Assembly: GCA_949299515.1 (NCBI GenBank)
Contig: CASGAP010000004.1
Location: 62,001-126,000, forward strand
Direction: 5' to 3'
Length of the DNA stretch: 64,000 bases
From: an uncultured Desulfovibrionaceae bacterium
GTDB taxonomy: Bacteria > Desulfobacterota > Desulfovibrionia > Desulfovibrionales > Desulfovibrionaceae
Below, in pieces: positions 51,630 through 59,484 of this stretch. Every line of letters starts with the position of its first letter. The first letter of the stretch is position 1. The notes under the pieces are model-generated. The model saw only the letters and a program-made list of their open reading frames with translations, was not told the origin of the DNA and ran no database searches. The translations under genes were made by a program, and so were the position numbers.

Positions 51630-53358
51630 TGCCGCCGTCCTTTGCGTCGTTGCGCGGCTGTTTTGCCGCGTTTTGTTCCCCTGCGGCCGCAGACTGCGGA
51701 TTTTGCACCGCACCGAGCAGAACGCCTGCCAGATTGTCCGGCCGCAGATCTACTGCACTGAGTTTTTCCGCCGCCTCTATGCCCTGTTCCAGGGCCTGAC
51801 GGGTTTTCTGCTCTGCCTGAGCCGCCGCCTGCTCCTGCCTGCGCTGTTCGCGCAGCTGCGCCACTTTGTCCCTGCCGCGCAGAAGCGAAAGCGGAACGCC
51901 GAGCAGTTTGGCGTTATGCACCAGCATTTCGTCCAGATCCAGATTATCCAGCACCTGCGGACTGATGCGCGCCAAATTGCCCGCAAAGGCCGTGATGTTT
52001 TCAATGGCGGCTATGTCCGTGCTTTTCTGCGCCAGAGCTAGACTGGACTGCATTTCGATTTCCCATTCCCTGCCCTGCAGAATGGCAGGCACGGGCAGTA
52101 TTTTGCCGTAACGCTTCATAATGCCCAGCACGCGCTGGATAAGCGGCTGAAACAGTTCGCTGCGCAGACGCTCCAGCGTGGGGCCGAGCATGAGCAGTTT
52201 TTCCGCGTTGCGCTCGTAAACTTCCGTGGCTGTCATGCGTTTGTCCGACTGCGTCAGCAGCAAAAACAAATCCTTATAAAAATGTTCGCCGATTTGCTGC
52301 CGTATCTGCTGCAGATACGCGTCCAAAGCCTGCAGATTGGCCTGTACCCGATAGGTCGGGGTTATGGCGGGCGCCTGCGCGTTGGTATCCACAAAATTGG
52401 CAAAGCCCGGCCGCAGGGAAAACTGGCCGCCCTGGCCGCGCAGGGAATTGGATACGTTCATGGGCGGCTTTATTTCCAGCTCCAGAGCTTCCAGGCCGTC
52501 CTGCCGCATACGCTGCAGCATATTCACGTCGGGCAGGGCGTCCATGCCCGGTCCGCGGCCGTATACGTCCTGCCCCGTAACGTCCCAGCGCGGACAGCAC
52601 GCGGGAAATTCCTCGTAGCCGTCTTCTTCCAGCAGAAAATCCCCCTGCCCCTGCAAAACGTAATAGGAGGCATAACGGCGGAACTTGGCGCCGATTTTTT
52701 TGGGATCGTACTGCCTGCGCGGTTCAATGGCGTGAATGACCGTATACGGCTGCAGGCTGTCGCGCTCCGCCATGTCCCGCACCGTATCGGGATACGCTAA
52801 AAAGCGTTCGGTTATCTGCCGCGCCGTCATGCTTACCGTGCGGTACAGGGTATCCACGCGGCCCTTGGCGTCGCAGTCAAGATAATATTCGCCGACAGTC
52901 AGATTGCGGCAGCGGATCACTTCGTCCGTATCTTCCTCAATGAGAAAACACGCCGTGCCGAACGCCGCAAGCTCCGCATAATGGGCATGAACCGTGGGGT
53001 AAAAATTCGACCCCGCAAGCACGGCATGGACGCGCTCCTGCGTATCCTGCAGCCATTTGCCCACGCCCTCGGCATTTTCAAGCCCTTTGTCCTTCAGGGA
53101 AAACCGAAACCACGGCCGCGCAGGCGAACTGAGGCCGCCGTGCATTCCCGCCGCCAAAATGCGCAGGGCGTACAGCGCCGTGGAATCCACAATGTGTCCG
53201 TGCCGTTTGTAGCCCTTATTATGGCTTTCCTCCGTCCATTTGCCCTTGGCAGGGAGCATGACCCTGCTTATTTCCTGCCACTGCGCCTCCCAGGTGCGGC
53301 GCTCCTTTTCCAGTTCGCGGAAGCGCCGCATGACTCGGCGCACACGTTCGTCTTGCAT
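51622..53358 (-). CDS. Head-to-tail connecting portal protein
   Basis: 578 residues. T7 gp8-like connector: MRRFRELEKERRTWEAQWQEISRVMLPAKG, DSTALYALRILAAGMHGGLSSPARPWFRF, and GRGPGMDALPDVNMLQRMRQDGLEALELEIKPPM. The dodecameric ring through which DNA enters and leaves. A helical C-terminal extension (QEQAAAQAEQKTRQALEQGIEAAEKL) follows. Starts 12 bp before the end of the upstream small protein gene spacing. Confidence 0.87.
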   Translation of the reverse strand: MQDERVRRVMRRFRELEKERRTWEAQWQEISRVMLPAKGKWTEESHNKGYKRHGHIVDSTALYALRILAAGMHGGLSSPARPWFRFSLKDKGLENAEGVGKWLQDTQERVHAVLAGSNFYPTVHAHYAELAAFGTACFLIEEDTDEVIRCRNLTVGEYYLDCDAKGRVDTLYRTVSMTARQITERFLAYPDTVRDMAERDSLQPYTVIHAIEPRRQYDPKKIGAKFRRYASYYVLQGQGDFLLEEDGYEEFPACCPRWDVTGQDVYGRGPGMDALPDVNMLQRMRQDGLEALELEIKPPMNVSNSLRGQGGQFSLRPGFANFVDTNAQAPAITPTYRVQANLQALDAYLQQIRQQIGEHFYKDLFLLLTQSDKRMTATEVYERNAEKLLMLGPTLERLRSELFQPLIQRVLGIMKRYGKILPVPAILQGREWEIEMQSSLALAQKSTDIAAIENITAFAGNLARISPQVLDNLDLDEMLVHNAKLLGVPLSLLRGRDKVAQLREQRRQEQAAAQAEQKTRQALEQGIEAAEKLSAVDLRPDNLAGVLLGAVQNPQSAAAGEQNAAKQPRNDAKDGGSA

Positions 53359-53370
53359 ACGCCTCCGTGC

Positions 53371-53589
53371 CTAGCCGCCGAGCAAGGTCTTTTTTTGACT
53401 GTCCGCACTGCTCATCAGCCCCGAACCGCCCGTCAGCACGGTTTGGGAATGGCCCGTGGCGCTTGCGCGTCTTCTGCGCTCTTCCTCGCCCGCGTCCTTG
53501 ACGCTTTGGTCTGCCTCCACCGGTGCAGGTGCAGGCACTTCCACCGGCGCAGCCGCCGGTGCGGAATAACTTTTACCTCCGCCGCCCAT
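53371..53589 (-). CDS. Small phage linker protein
   Basis: 72 residues. Pattern: N-terminal MGGGGKSY, a Pro/Ala-rich stretch, then ERRRRASATGHSQTVLTGGSGLMSSADSQKKTLLGG. Similar small Gly-rich proteins with a TVLTGG ... KTLLG motif sit between terminase and portal in podovirus late operons. Role unknown. AGGAGG lies upstream of ATG 53589. Confidence 0.7.
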   Translation of the reverse strand: MGGGGKSYSAPAAAPVEVPAPAPVEADQSVKDAGEEERRRRASATGHSQTVLTGGSGLMSSADSQKKTLLGG

Positions 53590-53650
53590 ACTTCCTCCTT
53601 TTATCTGTTTAAAAACATTATTTTTTGCCGAAACACGAAATTTTACGCCG

Positions 53651-54313
53651 CTACGGCAAAATGCGCGGCATTTGCGCCGCCGCGGGGCTTTTCAAAAAAT
53701 CTTCCCTTGTCACTATGCTGACCGCCGCGTCCGCATATTTGTTTTTGCGGGCAAAATAACAGGCCTCGGGCAGTTCCGCCGCAATGCGGAAACCCAGTCT
53801 GCGGATAAAGGCAAGGGCATGGCGGTAAGGTTTCGGCGTTATGCCGACCAGGGCGGAAAGCACATACGTTTCCGCCTGCCGCGGCGTTTTTTGCCCCGCA
53901 TTCCGTTCCGCGTCCCGTTCCGTATCCCCTTTGCGCTTTTCGCAAAAAAGCAGGCCGCGCACCGTATAGGCGCCGATTTCCTCGCAAAGGGCAAAGGCTC
54001 TGCGCAGAAAACAAAAATGTATCATCACGCTTTTGCCGAAAGGATTGTTCAGCCAGTACAGCGCCAGCAAATCCTCCGTGCCGTCCGCCGTTCTGCGGGC
54101 CACAAAGCGCGCGTCTTTGTCCGGTGAAACAAGCCAGGCGCAAAACGCCGCAAAATCGCTGATTTCGCCGTCAAAAAACAATACCGCGTTCAGCCTGTCT
54201 TTCTGAAATTCTTCCCAAAACCGCCGAACTGCCGCTTCGGGAAGCTGTTTTGCCCGCAGCGTGACATACGCTTCCCTGTCCGCGGCTTTTTTTTCCTTTG
54301 ATTCAGTTTGCAA
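53651..54313 (-). CDS. GNAT-like protein next to the terminase
   Basis: 220 residues from TTG 54313 (GGAGGAG 4 bp upstream), overlapping the terminase stop by 11 bp. ALVGITPKPYRHALAFIRRLGFRIAAELPEACYFARKNKYADAAVSIVTREDF is an acetyltransferase-like closing region. Charged residues dominate the rest. Its role in the particle is unknown; it might modify a virion or host protein. A second GNAT-like gene is at 45688-46305. Confidence 0.65.
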   Translation of the reverse strand: MQTESKEKKAADREAYVTLRAKQLPEAAVRRFWEEFQKDRLNAVLFFDGEISDFAAFCAWLVSPDKDARFVARRTADGTEDLLALYWLNNPFGKSVMIHFCFLRRAFALCEEIGAYTVRGLLFCEKRKGDTERDAERNAGQKTPRQAETYVLSALVGITPKPYRHALAFIRRLGFRIAAELPEACYFARKNKYADAAVSIVTREDFLKSPAAAQMPRILP

Positions 54314-56105
54314 AAAACTCCTCCCCGCCCATGTCTGCCGCGGCTTCCCGCACGGACGGAAACACCGCGCCCAGCTTGCTGTCCAAAATACGCGAAAGGC
54401 AGTCCAGCATATCGTCGTGCTCCGCCACGGGAAAATTCAGATATTCGCTGCGGTAAAAATCCTGCACCAAATCCGACACCGTGCGGTCGGCCTTTATGTA
54501 CGGCAAACGGTGCGGAAACCACATTCTGCCCTGCTCGAACACCGGAACAAGACGGCGTATGCGGTCGGCCTTGGCCATGGCACCGCCCAGCGCCTGTATG
54601 GAAAAACGGTAATTTTCGTGCTCCATGCGGTATTTGATGTGCTCGATGTCCGCCTGTATGCCGTACTGCTCGTAGCCCACGGCAAGGGGCCTGTGCTTTC
54701 TGTGCAGACAGAACAGGGCTTCTGCCCGTTCGTGCAGGGCCAGCCTGTCATGCACGCCGTCCAGCACATAATAAAAACCGTCGTGATTGAGCCCCACCAC
54801 CCACATGGAAGTATAGTCCGACCCCTCTTTTTTGCTGGAAGCGGGATCAACCAAAATATAGCGGTTCATGCCGGCACAAAAGCCGGGCTTTATTGCCGTA
54901 TCGCTCGGAAGTGTCTGAAACCATTCTTTTTTAAAGCCCATGGCATTGTCTGCCAAAGGGTTTTGCAGCATTTGGCAGGCAAAGACATAAGAGCCCATGT
55001 CCCGCCGCTTTTTTTTCAGAACTTCTTCCGTCAGAAAAACCGCTTTGCCGTCGGGCCGTCCGTCCTGCGTGGCAGGGTGCAGACGCGGGGTCACGCTGCC
55101 CTGATCCATAATAAGGTGATAGGTATCCGACGCATGATAGCGCGTGCCGATCATGCGCAGATTTCCGCCGCGTGCGCCGAGATTCAGGGAAAGGCGCCAG
55201 GCGTCCGTGGTTTTTTTGATTTGTTCGGGCGTGGTCACGCTCTCCAGAGTCACCACATCGTCATAAATCAGCAGGCAGAAATGCTTGCCCGTGGGCTGGC
55301 CGTCCACAAGTCCCCAGGCCTCCAGCGTCGCCTCCTTGGGATTGCCGCTGCGCCGCACGATAAGGCCGCCGTCTTCGCTCCAGGTTCTGGTGCGCGCCTC
55401 GCTTTTTTCGGGCGGCGCAATAAAGGGAAAATAAGCCTGCAAAAGGCGGTTTGTTTCCCATTCGCGCTTTATCTGCCGCAAAAACGCCTTGGCTATGGGC
55501 CGCGTATGGCTGAAAATGCCTACCGTGATGTCGGGATTCTGCAGGACGTTCAAAACAGTCAGGCCGATGGTGATGATTGTGGACTTGTAATGCTCGCGCG
55601 CCCATAAATCCAAATGATTGTCGGGATTTTCCTGCACCTCGCGGCAGCGCGCGAAAAGCCAGTCCCTGTCCATGTCTTTTCTGTTCATGCCGTAGACCAA
55701 AAGATAAAACAGGTCGTGCCGCAGAAGCAGTCTGATGTCTTCGCAAAGGGGCGCGTCCTCAAAAAACGGAATTTCCTCCGCAAGTTCCTGCCGTGTTTTT
55801 TCGGGAATGTCCCGCACCTGTGCGGACTGCGCGGCAGGCGGCACGGCAGAAGGAACGGCGGAATTTCCGCTTTTGGCAGTTTTGCCCGCGGTTTTTGCCG
55901 CACTCTGCACGGCCGCTTCGGCGGCGCTCTGCGTTTCGGACGGATTTTCCCGACTGCCGCGCTTTTCTCCGTTTTCGGACTGTGCCGCCTGCAGCAAATT
56001 TGCATAATAGGCGCGGTGCACTTTGGCATAGAGTTTTTTTGCCTGTTCGCGGGTGGCGGCAAGCTTCAGGGAGCCGTTTTTCTTCAGTTTCACCAAATCA
56101 GCCAC
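54303..56105 (-). CDS. terL: Terminase large subunit
   Basis: 600 residues from GTG 56105 (GGGGGAG 6 bp upstream), overlapping the lysozyme-like stop by 8 bp; an upstream ATG at 56165 overlaps further and is less likely. Low-complexity insert at about 45-100. ATPase: Walker A-like AREHYKSTIITIGL, Walker B LLIYDDVVT. Nuclease: ILVDPASSKKEGSDYTSM, and a final HDDMLDCLSRILD. Cuts and packages DNA into the capsid. No small subunit seen beside it. Confidence 0.88.
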   Translation of the reverse strand: MADLVKLKKNGSLKLAATREQAKKLYAKVHRAYYANLLQAAQSENGEKRGSRENPSETQSAAEAAVQSAAKTAGKTAKSGNSAVPSAVPPAAQSAQVRDIPEKTRQELAEEIPFFEDAPLCEDIRLLLRHDLFYLLVYGMNRKDMDRDWLFARCREVQENPDNHLDLWAREHYKSTIITIGLTVLNVLQNPDITVGIFSHTRPIAKAFLRQIKREWETNRLLQAYFPFIAPPEKSEARTRTWSEDGGLIVRRSGNPKEATLEAWGLVDGQPTGKHFCLLIYDDVVTLESVTTPEQIKKTTDAWRLSLNLGARGGNLRMIGTRYHASDTYHLIMDQGSVTPRLHPATQDGRPDGKAVFLTEEVLKKKRRDMGSYVFACQMLQNPLADNAMGFKKEWFQTLPSDTAIKPGFCAGMNRYILVDPASSKKEGSDYTSMWVVGLNHDGFYYVLDGVHDRLALHERAEALFCLHRKHRPLAVGYEQYGIQADIEHIKYRMEHENYRFSIQALGGAMAKADRIRRLVPVFEQGRMWFPHRLPYIKADRTVSDLVQDFYRSEYLNFPVAEHDDMLDCLSRILDSKLGAVFPSVREAAADMGGEEFFAN

Positions 56106-57174
56106 AGGAAACTCCCCCCGCGGCCATAAGGGACGGGCACGCCGCAAAGCCGACGGGTTTAACATTCAGGATTTTTGCGGCATTTTTTTGTTTCTGCAAA
56201 AATGCCGCCATATATCCGCTGCGGCGCTTTTTGCCCCTGTGCAGAACAAATTTGGCCTGCGGCTGTTCTTTTACGGAAATATCGCGCAGATCCAGGCTTG
56301 CGTCGCGTATGCGGCGGGCAAGCATATGCATAACCGCGCCCAGACAGCCCGCGGCACCGTGCGCCATAAGCTCCGACGCCGCCAAGCCGTAATTGTCCTC
56401 CTTCAAAGCCCAAAAAAATCCGAACATTTGGCTTGTCAGCTCAAGTCCCAGCAAATGCGCAAGAAACAGAACGGCGTCCGTGCGCACAAGCGCCTGTTCC
56501 TGCGGCGTCAGCGGCAGATAATAAGAATTTTCTTTCTTCTTTTTGGATTTGCTACCGGTTCCTGCCTGCGGCACCTCGTCAAAACTGCCGTACGCCGACG
56601 CCAAAAACGCGGGGTGCGGCTGTGAAGCGCAGGACGACGTCTGCGGCCAAAACAGTTCCTGCCCGTTGTTTTGGCTCTTTGCCTTTGCCGCACGGTCGGC
56701 AGTTTTTCTGCCCGCGGCGGAATTTTTATTATGTTCCCGCACGGTTTCCCGCAAACTTTGCTGCAGGCGTATGCGCAGATGTGCCTCATAGCGTGCCATG
56801 CCGCTCTGCGGCAGTATGCAGGCATTGCCGCACAGGTTTACCAAACGGCGGAACCCCGCGTGGCGTCTGCCGAGTTCCTGGGCATAATAGAGCAGGCTCT
56901 GCTCCAAAAGCGCCGCGGCCTTTTGCGGCGTCACCGCGCAGGGCATGGCAAGCAGGCGTTTTATGCCTGCGCTGATGTTTTCCTGTTCTTTCGGCAAAGC
57001 CGCCTTTATACTTTTTGCCAGCGCCGCGTTGCCGTGCAGTATGCACAGCGCCTCCTCCCACAGAGGAAAGCCGTAGCCTATGCAGGGCATACCCGTTTTA
57101 TTGAGCACTGGCGCGGGGCAAAAGCCTTCGTAATGCATAATTTCGTATACAAGCGCAGAACTTGGTATTGTCAT
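56098..57174 (-). CDS. Phage-lysozyme (T4-type) fold protein with altered active site
   Basis: 358 residues from ATG 57174 (AGGCGG upstream). About 1-45 aligns without gaps to T4 lysozyme residues 1-40: EIMHYEGFCPAPVLNKTGMPCIGYGF. Here Glu11 of T4 matches Glu16, but Asp20 matches Asn25, Thr26 matches Cys31 and His31 matches Phe36. About 45-230 is a large Lys/Ser/Ala-rich insert. About 240-310 (DAVLFLAHLLGLELTSQMFGFFWALKEDNYGLAASELMAHGAAG) looks like the C-terminal helical half of the same fold. It may have lost muramidase activity. First gene of the late operon, before terL. Confidence 0.6.
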   Translation of the reverse strand: MTIPSSALVYEIMHYEGFCPAPVLNKTGMPCIGYGFPLWEEALCILHGNAALAKSIKAALPKEQENISAGIKRLLAMPCAVTPQKAAALLEQSLLYYAQELGRRHAGFRRLVNLCGNACILPQSGMARYEAHLRIRLQQSLRETVREHNKNSAAGRKTADRAAKAKSQNNGQELFWPQTSSCASQPHPAFLASAYGSFDEVPQAGTGSKSKKKKENSYYLPLTPQEQALVRTDAVLFLAHLLGLELTSQMFGFFWALKEDNYGLAASELMAHGAAGCLGAVMHMLARRIRDASLDLRDISVKEQPQAKFVLHRGKKRRSGYMAAFLQKQKNAAKILNVKPVGFAACPSLMAAGGVSCG

Positions 57175-57507
57175 GGATACCGCCTTTTTGTTCTTGTTTT
57201 TCAAGCTTTTAGCACGGGGTTTTTTTATTTTTTACGCATATGGCAGGCATAATGCGGGCAGATGACGGGCAGAACCCCCTCTTGACGCTGTTTTTGCACA
57301 AAATACTCGGCAAAAATAAACTCTTATATTTCGGGATATTACAAAAACACAAAAGAATTTTTCCGACAAAACGGCGCAAGCACACTGCAAAAAAATTATA
57401 ATGAACAATATTTTTTTTTGGTAACAGATTGAATTATAAATTAAAAAAAAATATATTTTATAAACGATTAATAAAACGGCGCGCAAAAAACCGCCCGGTT
57501 TATTAAA
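57175..57507. other. AT-rich spacer between prophage module and glnS
   Basis: No gene. The middle (57395-57480) is nearly pure A and T. A late-operon promoter on the minus strand was looked for and not found with confidence. The change in composition marks the module edge. Confidence 0.5.
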
Positions 57508-57536
57508 TGGACTTTTTGCGTATAACCTATTATACT
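57508..57536 (+). promoter_or_regulatory. Sigma-70-type promoter for glnS
   Basis: TGGACT (57508-57513) and TATACT (57531-57536) with a 17-bp spacer, about 33 bp before the glnS start. Confidence 0.6.
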
Positions 57537-57568
57537 TTTTGCCACATTATTTTATTTATGAGGAACGT

Positions 57569-59254
57569 ATGAGCAATTTGGACGAAAAAGAAAAAACAGG
57601 CACCGACTTTATCCGTGCAAGAATAAATCAGGACAACGAAAACGGCCGCTTCGACTCCCGCGTGCACACGCGTTTTCCGCCGGAACCGAACGGTTATCTG
57701 CACATAGGGCACGCCAAATCCATTTGCTTGAACTTTGGTATTGCCAAAGATTACAACGGCTTGTGCAACCTGCGTTTTGACGATACCAACCCCGTAAAAG
57801 AAGATACCGAATATGTGGATTCCATTCAGGAAGACGTAAAATGGCTCGGTTTCCAGTGGGCAGGCGACATTCACTATGCTTCCGATTATTTTGACCGCCT
57901 CTACGAACTTGCCGAAGAACTGATCAAACGCGGCAAAGCTTACGTGTGCGAACTGAATGCCGACCAAATCCGCGAATACCGCGGCACCCTTACCGAACCC
58001 GGCAAGGAAAGCCCCTACCGCAACCGCAGCGTGGAAGAAAACCTTGATTTGTTCCGCCGCATGAAAGCGGGCGAATTTGCCGACGGCCAAATGGTGCTGC
58101 GCGCAAAAATCGACATGGCTTCCCCGAACATCATCATGCGCGACCCGACCATTTACCGCATACGCCATGCCCATCACCACAAAACAGGGGACAAATGGAA
58201 CATTTACCCCATGTACGATTTTACCCACTGCATTTCCGATTCCATAGAAGGCATAACCCATTCCATCTGCACGCTGGAATTTGAAAACAACCGCGAACTC
58301 TACGACTGGGTGCTGAACGCCCTTGACCTGTATCATCCGCAGCAGATTGAGTTCGGCCGCCTTAACCTGACCCATGTCATGCTGTCCAAGCGCAAGCTTA
58401 TCCATTTGGTGCAGAACGGTTTCGTGGCAGGCTGGGACGACCCGCGCATGCCCACGCTGAGCGGTCTGCGCCGCCGCGGCTACACGCCGGAAGCAATCCG
58501 CAATTTCTGCGCCAAAATCGGCGTGGCGCGCATTGCCGACAGCGTGGTGGACTACAACTTTTTGGAATACTGCGTGCGCGAACACTTAAACAGCATTACC
58601 CCGCGCCTTATGGCCGTGCTTGATCCCATAAAAGTAACCATTGAAAATTACGGCGAAAACGAAGAAGAATATTTCGACTGCCCCCTGCACCCGGAAGATG
58701 CTTCCTACGGCACCAGGAAAGTTCCGTTCAGCCGCGAACTGTACATCGAACGCGACGATTTTATGGAAAATCCGCCGAAAAAATTCCACCGCCTGTATCC
58801 GGGCAACGAAGTGCGGCTGCGCTATGCCTATTTCATGACCTGCAAAGACGTCATCAAAGACGCGGACGGCAACATCAAAGAGCTTATCTGCACCATTGAC
58901 CCCGCAAGCAAGGGCGGCCAGTCCCCCGACGGCAGAAAAGTCAAAGGCACCATACACTGGGTAAGCGCAAAACACGCCAAACCCATTGAAGCGCGCCTTT
59001 ACGATCACCTGTTCCTTATGGACAACCCCGCAGGCGAAGAAGCGGAAAACTTTACCGACCTTATCAACAAAGACAGCCTGAAAGTTGTGACCGCCTATGC
59101 CGAACCGCACCTTGCCACCTACAAAGTCGGCGAAAAAGTGCAGTTTGAACGCCTGGCCTATTTCTGCGTGGACTACGACAGCACGCCCGAAAAACCCGTG
59201 TTCAACCGCACAGTCACCCTCAAGGACAGCTGGGCAAAGGAAATGAAAGTGTAA
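57569..59254 (+). CDS. glnS: Glutaminyl-tRNA synthetase
   Basis: 561 residues from ATG 57569 (GAGGAACGT upstream); a longer frame from 57539 has no site. Class I signature [17 protein letters not shown] (HIGH) and VMLSKRKL (KMSKS). [11 protein letters not shown] and [12 protein letters not shown] are family-typical. The C-terminal anticodon-binding beta-barrels are complete. Presence of GlnRS means Gln-tRNA is made directly rather than only by the amidotransferase route. Single gene with its own promoter and terminator. Confidence 0.95.
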   Translation: MSNLDEKEKTGTDFIRARINQDNENGRFDSRVHTRFPPEPNGYLHIGHAKSICLNFGIAKDYNGLCNLRFDDTNPVKEDTEYVDSIQEDVKWLGFQWAGDIHYASDYFDRLYELAEELIKRGKAYVCELNADQIREYRGTLTEPGKESPYRNRSVEENLDLFRRMKAGEFADGQMVLRAKIDMASPNIIMRDPTIYRIRHAHHHKTGDKWNIYPMYDFTHCISDSIEGITHSICTLEFENNRELYDWVLNALDLYHPQQIEFGRLNLTHVMLSKRKLIHLVQNGFVAGWDDPRMPTLSGLRRRGYTPEAIRNFCAKIGVARIADSVVDYNFLEYCVREHLNSITPRLMAVLDPIKVTIENYGENEEEYFDCPLHPEDASYGTRKVPFSRELYIERDDFMENPPKKFHRLYPGNEVRLRYAYFMTCKDVIKDADGNIKELICTIDPASKGGQSPDGRKVKGTIHWVSAKHAKPIEARLYDHLFLMDNPAGEEAENFTDLINKDSLKVVTAYAEPHLATYKVGEKVQFERLAYFCVDYDSTPEKPVFNRTVTLKDSWAKEMKV

Positions 59255-59316
59255 CCGGCAGCATAAAAACGGCTGCCGCGGCAAACAAAAACAAAAAAAC
59301 CGTTATCGGCACTTAT

Positions 59317-59343
59317 AAAAAAGGGCGGAACACGCCCTTTTTT
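59317..59343. terminator. Rho-independent terminator of glnS
   Basis: AAAAAAGGGCG-gaaca-CGCCCTTTTTT. A second hairpin (CGGCAGC / GGCTGCCG, 59256-59278) precedes it. Confidence 0.88.
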
Positions 59344-59435
59344 CCTGCCTGTATTTTTTCGGTTTTTGCCTGTTTTTCCGCCTGTGCGCTTTTGCCGCTC
59401 GTTATAAAATATACACAAAACAGCCAAGCCCTTAA

Positions 59436-59464
59436 TTGACTGCCTGCCCCGTATGCGCTACACT
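59436..59464 (+). promoter_or_regulatory. Promoter of the Fe-S/pyruvyl-transferase fusion gene
   Basis: TTGACT (59436-59441), 17-bp spacer, TACACT (59459-59464), about 20 bp upstream of the start codon. Confidence 0.6.
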
Positions 59465-59484
59465 GAACAAAAAAGGATACCGGT

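Larger units (their letters stand above)
41606..57174 (-). mobile_element. Podovirus-like late gene module (prophage remnant or gene-transfer-agent-like)
   Basis: Fifteen tightly packed minus-strand genes: lysozyme-like, large terminase, GNAT-like, small linker, portal, Bbp19-like, scaffold-like, capsid, tail tubular A, tail tubular B, GNAT-like, internal virion protein, tail fibre, fibre assembly, holin, amidase, Rz, Rz1 (the two GNAT-like proteins and the linker are included among the coding regions listed below). Order and content fit T7/BPP-1-like podoviruses. All frames are intact. Integrase, repressor, replication and small-terminase genes are not seen. Left edge: a bidirectional terminator. 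Right edge: an AT-rich gap before glnS. No duplicated att site was recognised. Confidence 0.8.
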
